Below are positions 62,668-64,000 of a stretch of 64,000 nt of DNA, piece by piece. The first letter of the stretch is position 1; every line of letters begins with the position of its first letter. Below the pieces are notes generated by a model. It saw nothing but the letters and a program-made list of their open reading frames with translations. It had not been told where the DNA came from and ran no database searches. The position numbers and the translations under genes are program-made. Origin of the DNA: Pseudomonas serbica (GTDB lineage Bacteria > Pseudomonadota > Gammaproteobacteria > Pseudomonadales > Pseudomonadaceae); the NCBI RefSeq assembly GCF_028823535.1, contig NZ_JAQIYM010000013.1, forward strand, positions 166,602 through 230,601, read 5' to 3'.

Positions 62668-63821
62668 CGCACACCCCCAATCCCGGCAAATTGAAACTGC
62701 TGGCCGCCGGTGTTGCGATGCTCGCGGCAGGCCAGGCCATCGCGCAGGCTCCCCTCGAATCGATCGTCAGCGACGCGGTGCGCCCGGTCATGCAGGCGCA
62801 AGGCATCGCGGGCATGGCCGTGGCCGTCACCGTCCACGGCAAACCGCAGTACTTCAACTACGGCCTGGCCTCAAAAGAGACCGGCAGCCCGGTGACCCAG
62901 GACACCCTGTTCGAAATCGGCTCGGTCAGCAAAACCTACACCGCCACCCTCGCCGCCTACGCCCAGGCCACCGGTAAACTGGCCTTGACCGACAAGGCCA
63001 GCAAGGTGCTGCCGGCCCTGCGCGGCAGCGCGTTCGACCACATCAGCGTGCTGCAACTGGCCACCTACACAGCCGGCGGCCTGCCCCTGCAATTCCCGGC
63101 CGAAGCGGATTCGGCCGATAAAATGCTCGGCTACTACCAGCAGTGGACACCGCTCTACCCCGCGGGCAGCCACCGCCTGTATTCGAACCCCAGCATAGGC
63201 CTATCCGGCTACCTCGCCGCCCAGGCCATCGGCCAGTCCTTCGACGACGTGATGAAAAACACCCTGCTGCCCAAACTCGGCCTGCAGCACACCTTTCTCA
63301 AGGTGCCGCAGGAGCACATGGCGCTGTATGCCCAGGGCTACAACAAGGCCGACCAACCGGTACGGGTCGGGCCGGGGGCGCTGGATGCCGAAGCCTACGG
63401 CGTGAAAACCAGTGCGGCGGACTTGATTGCTTTTGTCCAGGCCAACCTGCAACCGGCCAACCTGGAAAAGCCCCTTCAACAGGCGATCGCCTTGACCCAT
63501 ACCGGTTACTACAGCGTCGGCAACATGACCCAGGGGCTTGGGTGGGAGATGTATCGTTATCCGGTCACTCTGGATCGTTTGCTGGCGGGAAACTCGACGG
63601 CGATGGCCATGCAGGCGCATCAGGTCCAGTGGCTTAACCCACCGCAACCTGAGGCTGGGAATGTGCTGCTCAACAAGACCGGTTCAACGGGTGGGTTTGG
63701 GGCTTATGTGGCGTACGTGCCAGCGAAGGATATGGGGGTTGTGATTCTGGCCAATAAAAACTATCCGATTGAAGAGCGGGTGAAGATTGCTCATCAGATA
63801 CTGAGTGCAATGGCCCTGTAG
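62664..63821 (+). CDS. ampC: Class C beta-lactamase (AmpC)
   Basis: About 385 residues starting at a GTG with GGAGC upstream. Signal peptide (LKLLAAGVAMLAAGQAIAQA), then all serine beta-lactamase class C motifs: SVSK (S-x-x-K, catalytic Ser), YSN and KTGSTGGFGAY. It is exported to the periplasm and hydrolyses beta-lactams, particularly cephalosporins. No divergent ampR is present; instead ampC is translationally coupled to a Crp/Fnr-type gene, so its control may differ from classical inducible AmpC. Confidence 0.92.
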   Translation: MTHTPNPGKLKLLAAGVAMLAAGQAIAQAPLESIVSDAVRPVMQAQGIAGMAVAVTVHGKPQYFNYGLASKETGSPVTQDTLFEIGSVSKTYTATLAAYAQATGKLALTDKASKVLPALRGSAFDHISVLQLATYTAGGLPLQFPAEADSADKMLGYYQQWTPLYPAGSHRLYSNPSIGLSGYLAAQAIGQSFDDVMKNTLLPKLGLQHTFLKVPQEHMALYAQGYNKADQPVRVGPGALDAEAYGVKTSAADLIAFVQANLQPANLEKPLQQAIALTHTGYYSVGNMTQGLGWEMYRYPVTLDRLLAGNSTAMAMQAHQVQWLNPPQPEAGNVLLNKTGSTGGFGAYVAYVPAKDMGVVILANKNYPIEERVKIAHQILSAMAL

Positions 63822-63827
63822 GAGCCG

Positions 63828-63923
63828 GCTTGCTGCGGGCGGCGTTCAGACGATCGTGGACGTACAGTCGACACGGTTGTCGCCTGAGGAATCGCTATCG
63901 TCGGAACGCCGCCCGTAGCAAGC
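63828..63923. repeat. Long inverted repeat (REPIN-like) after ampC
   Basis: Two 20-bp arms, GCTTGCTGCGGGCGGCGTTC and its reverse complement with a single mismatch, enclose 56 bp. The flank GTAGGAGCCGGCTTGCTGCG resembles another class of Pseudomonas REP. It could act as a transcript end or mRNA-stabilising hairpin. The bases after it to the window edge show nothing else. Confidence 0.75.
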
Positions 63924-64000
63924 CCACGGGACCAGGAAGTAGCGCCTCCCATCCTGAATTAGAGCGGTATTTTTTCACCCTTGCCCAAAAATATCTGCCT

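Noticed and set aside
1..64000. tRNA, rRNA, phage or integrative-element genes
   Set aside because: No tRNA-like cloverleaf, rRNA segment, integrase, transposase or att-type direct repeat was recognised at the island borders.

Overview
The window looks like chromosomal DNA of a fluorescent-group Pseudomonas. The coding sequence is GC-rich, the proteins read as Pseudomonas families (OprD-type porin, NdvB-type glucan synthase, AmpC, GabP-like permease, many LysR regulators), and the intergenic gaps carry the GGCTTGCCAGCGA / CGCCGGCAAGCCGGCTCC type REP sequences usual in that group. No rRNA, tRNA, CRISPR array, integrase or insertion sequence was seen. All boundaries and functions come from reading the sequence; no database was searched.

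Bases 1-14409 are a set of small metabolic modules: the end of an OprD porin; an NCS1 permease translationally coupled to a carbon-nitrogen hydrolase, with a divergent LysR regulator; a quinone-oxidoreductase-like MDR enzyme with a divergent LysR regulator; a methyltransferase, an outer-membrane protein, an MFS transporter, two alpha/beta hydrolases, two small conserved proteins and a secreted metallo-beta-lactamase-fold hydrolase. Bases 14708-24059 hold a short AraC regulator, an unusual signalling locus (a 1713-residue pseudokinase-ATPase-GAF-histidine kinase, a divergent response regulator with two different DNA-binding domains, and a coupled stand-alone receiver), TspO and a GabP-like permease. 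Bases 24211-29181 hold a chemoreceptor and a MarR-controlled Rieske oxygenase with its reductase. They are followed by gene debris and a roughly 1-kb tandem array of REP doublets.

The most notable part is 30642-52642. It is a large catabolic island: FAD monooxygenase, Rieske ferredoxin, extradiol-type VOC dioxygenase, C-C-type alpha/beta hydrolase, amidohydrolase, FAH-family hydrolase, cyclase-family hydrolase, cupin, SDR, sulfatase, and a DUF1302/DUF1329/YCF48-like/RND envelope module. It has two NodD-type LysR regulators. The set resembles the flavonoid (naringenin) degradation fde cluster of Herbaspirillum seropedicae. I found six copies of a 37-bp operator with the geometry ATC-N9-GAT-N7-ATC-N9-GAT, which is the geometry of rhizobial nod boxes. 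Five flank the transcription units of the island (44925, 46430, 47459, 49716, 52705). The sixth (26279) lies upstream of the chemoreceptor gene, 18 kb away. My reading is a NodD-like, probably flavonoid- or phenolic-responsive regulon linking chemotaxis to degradation of a plant compound. The operator pattern is seen directly; the inducer and substrate are inference.

Bases 52918-63821 carry a very large cyclic beta-1,2-glucan synthase (ndvB), a small histidine/proline-rich protein, and a Crp/Fnr-type regulator whose stop codon overlaps the GTG start of an ampC class C beta-lactamase.
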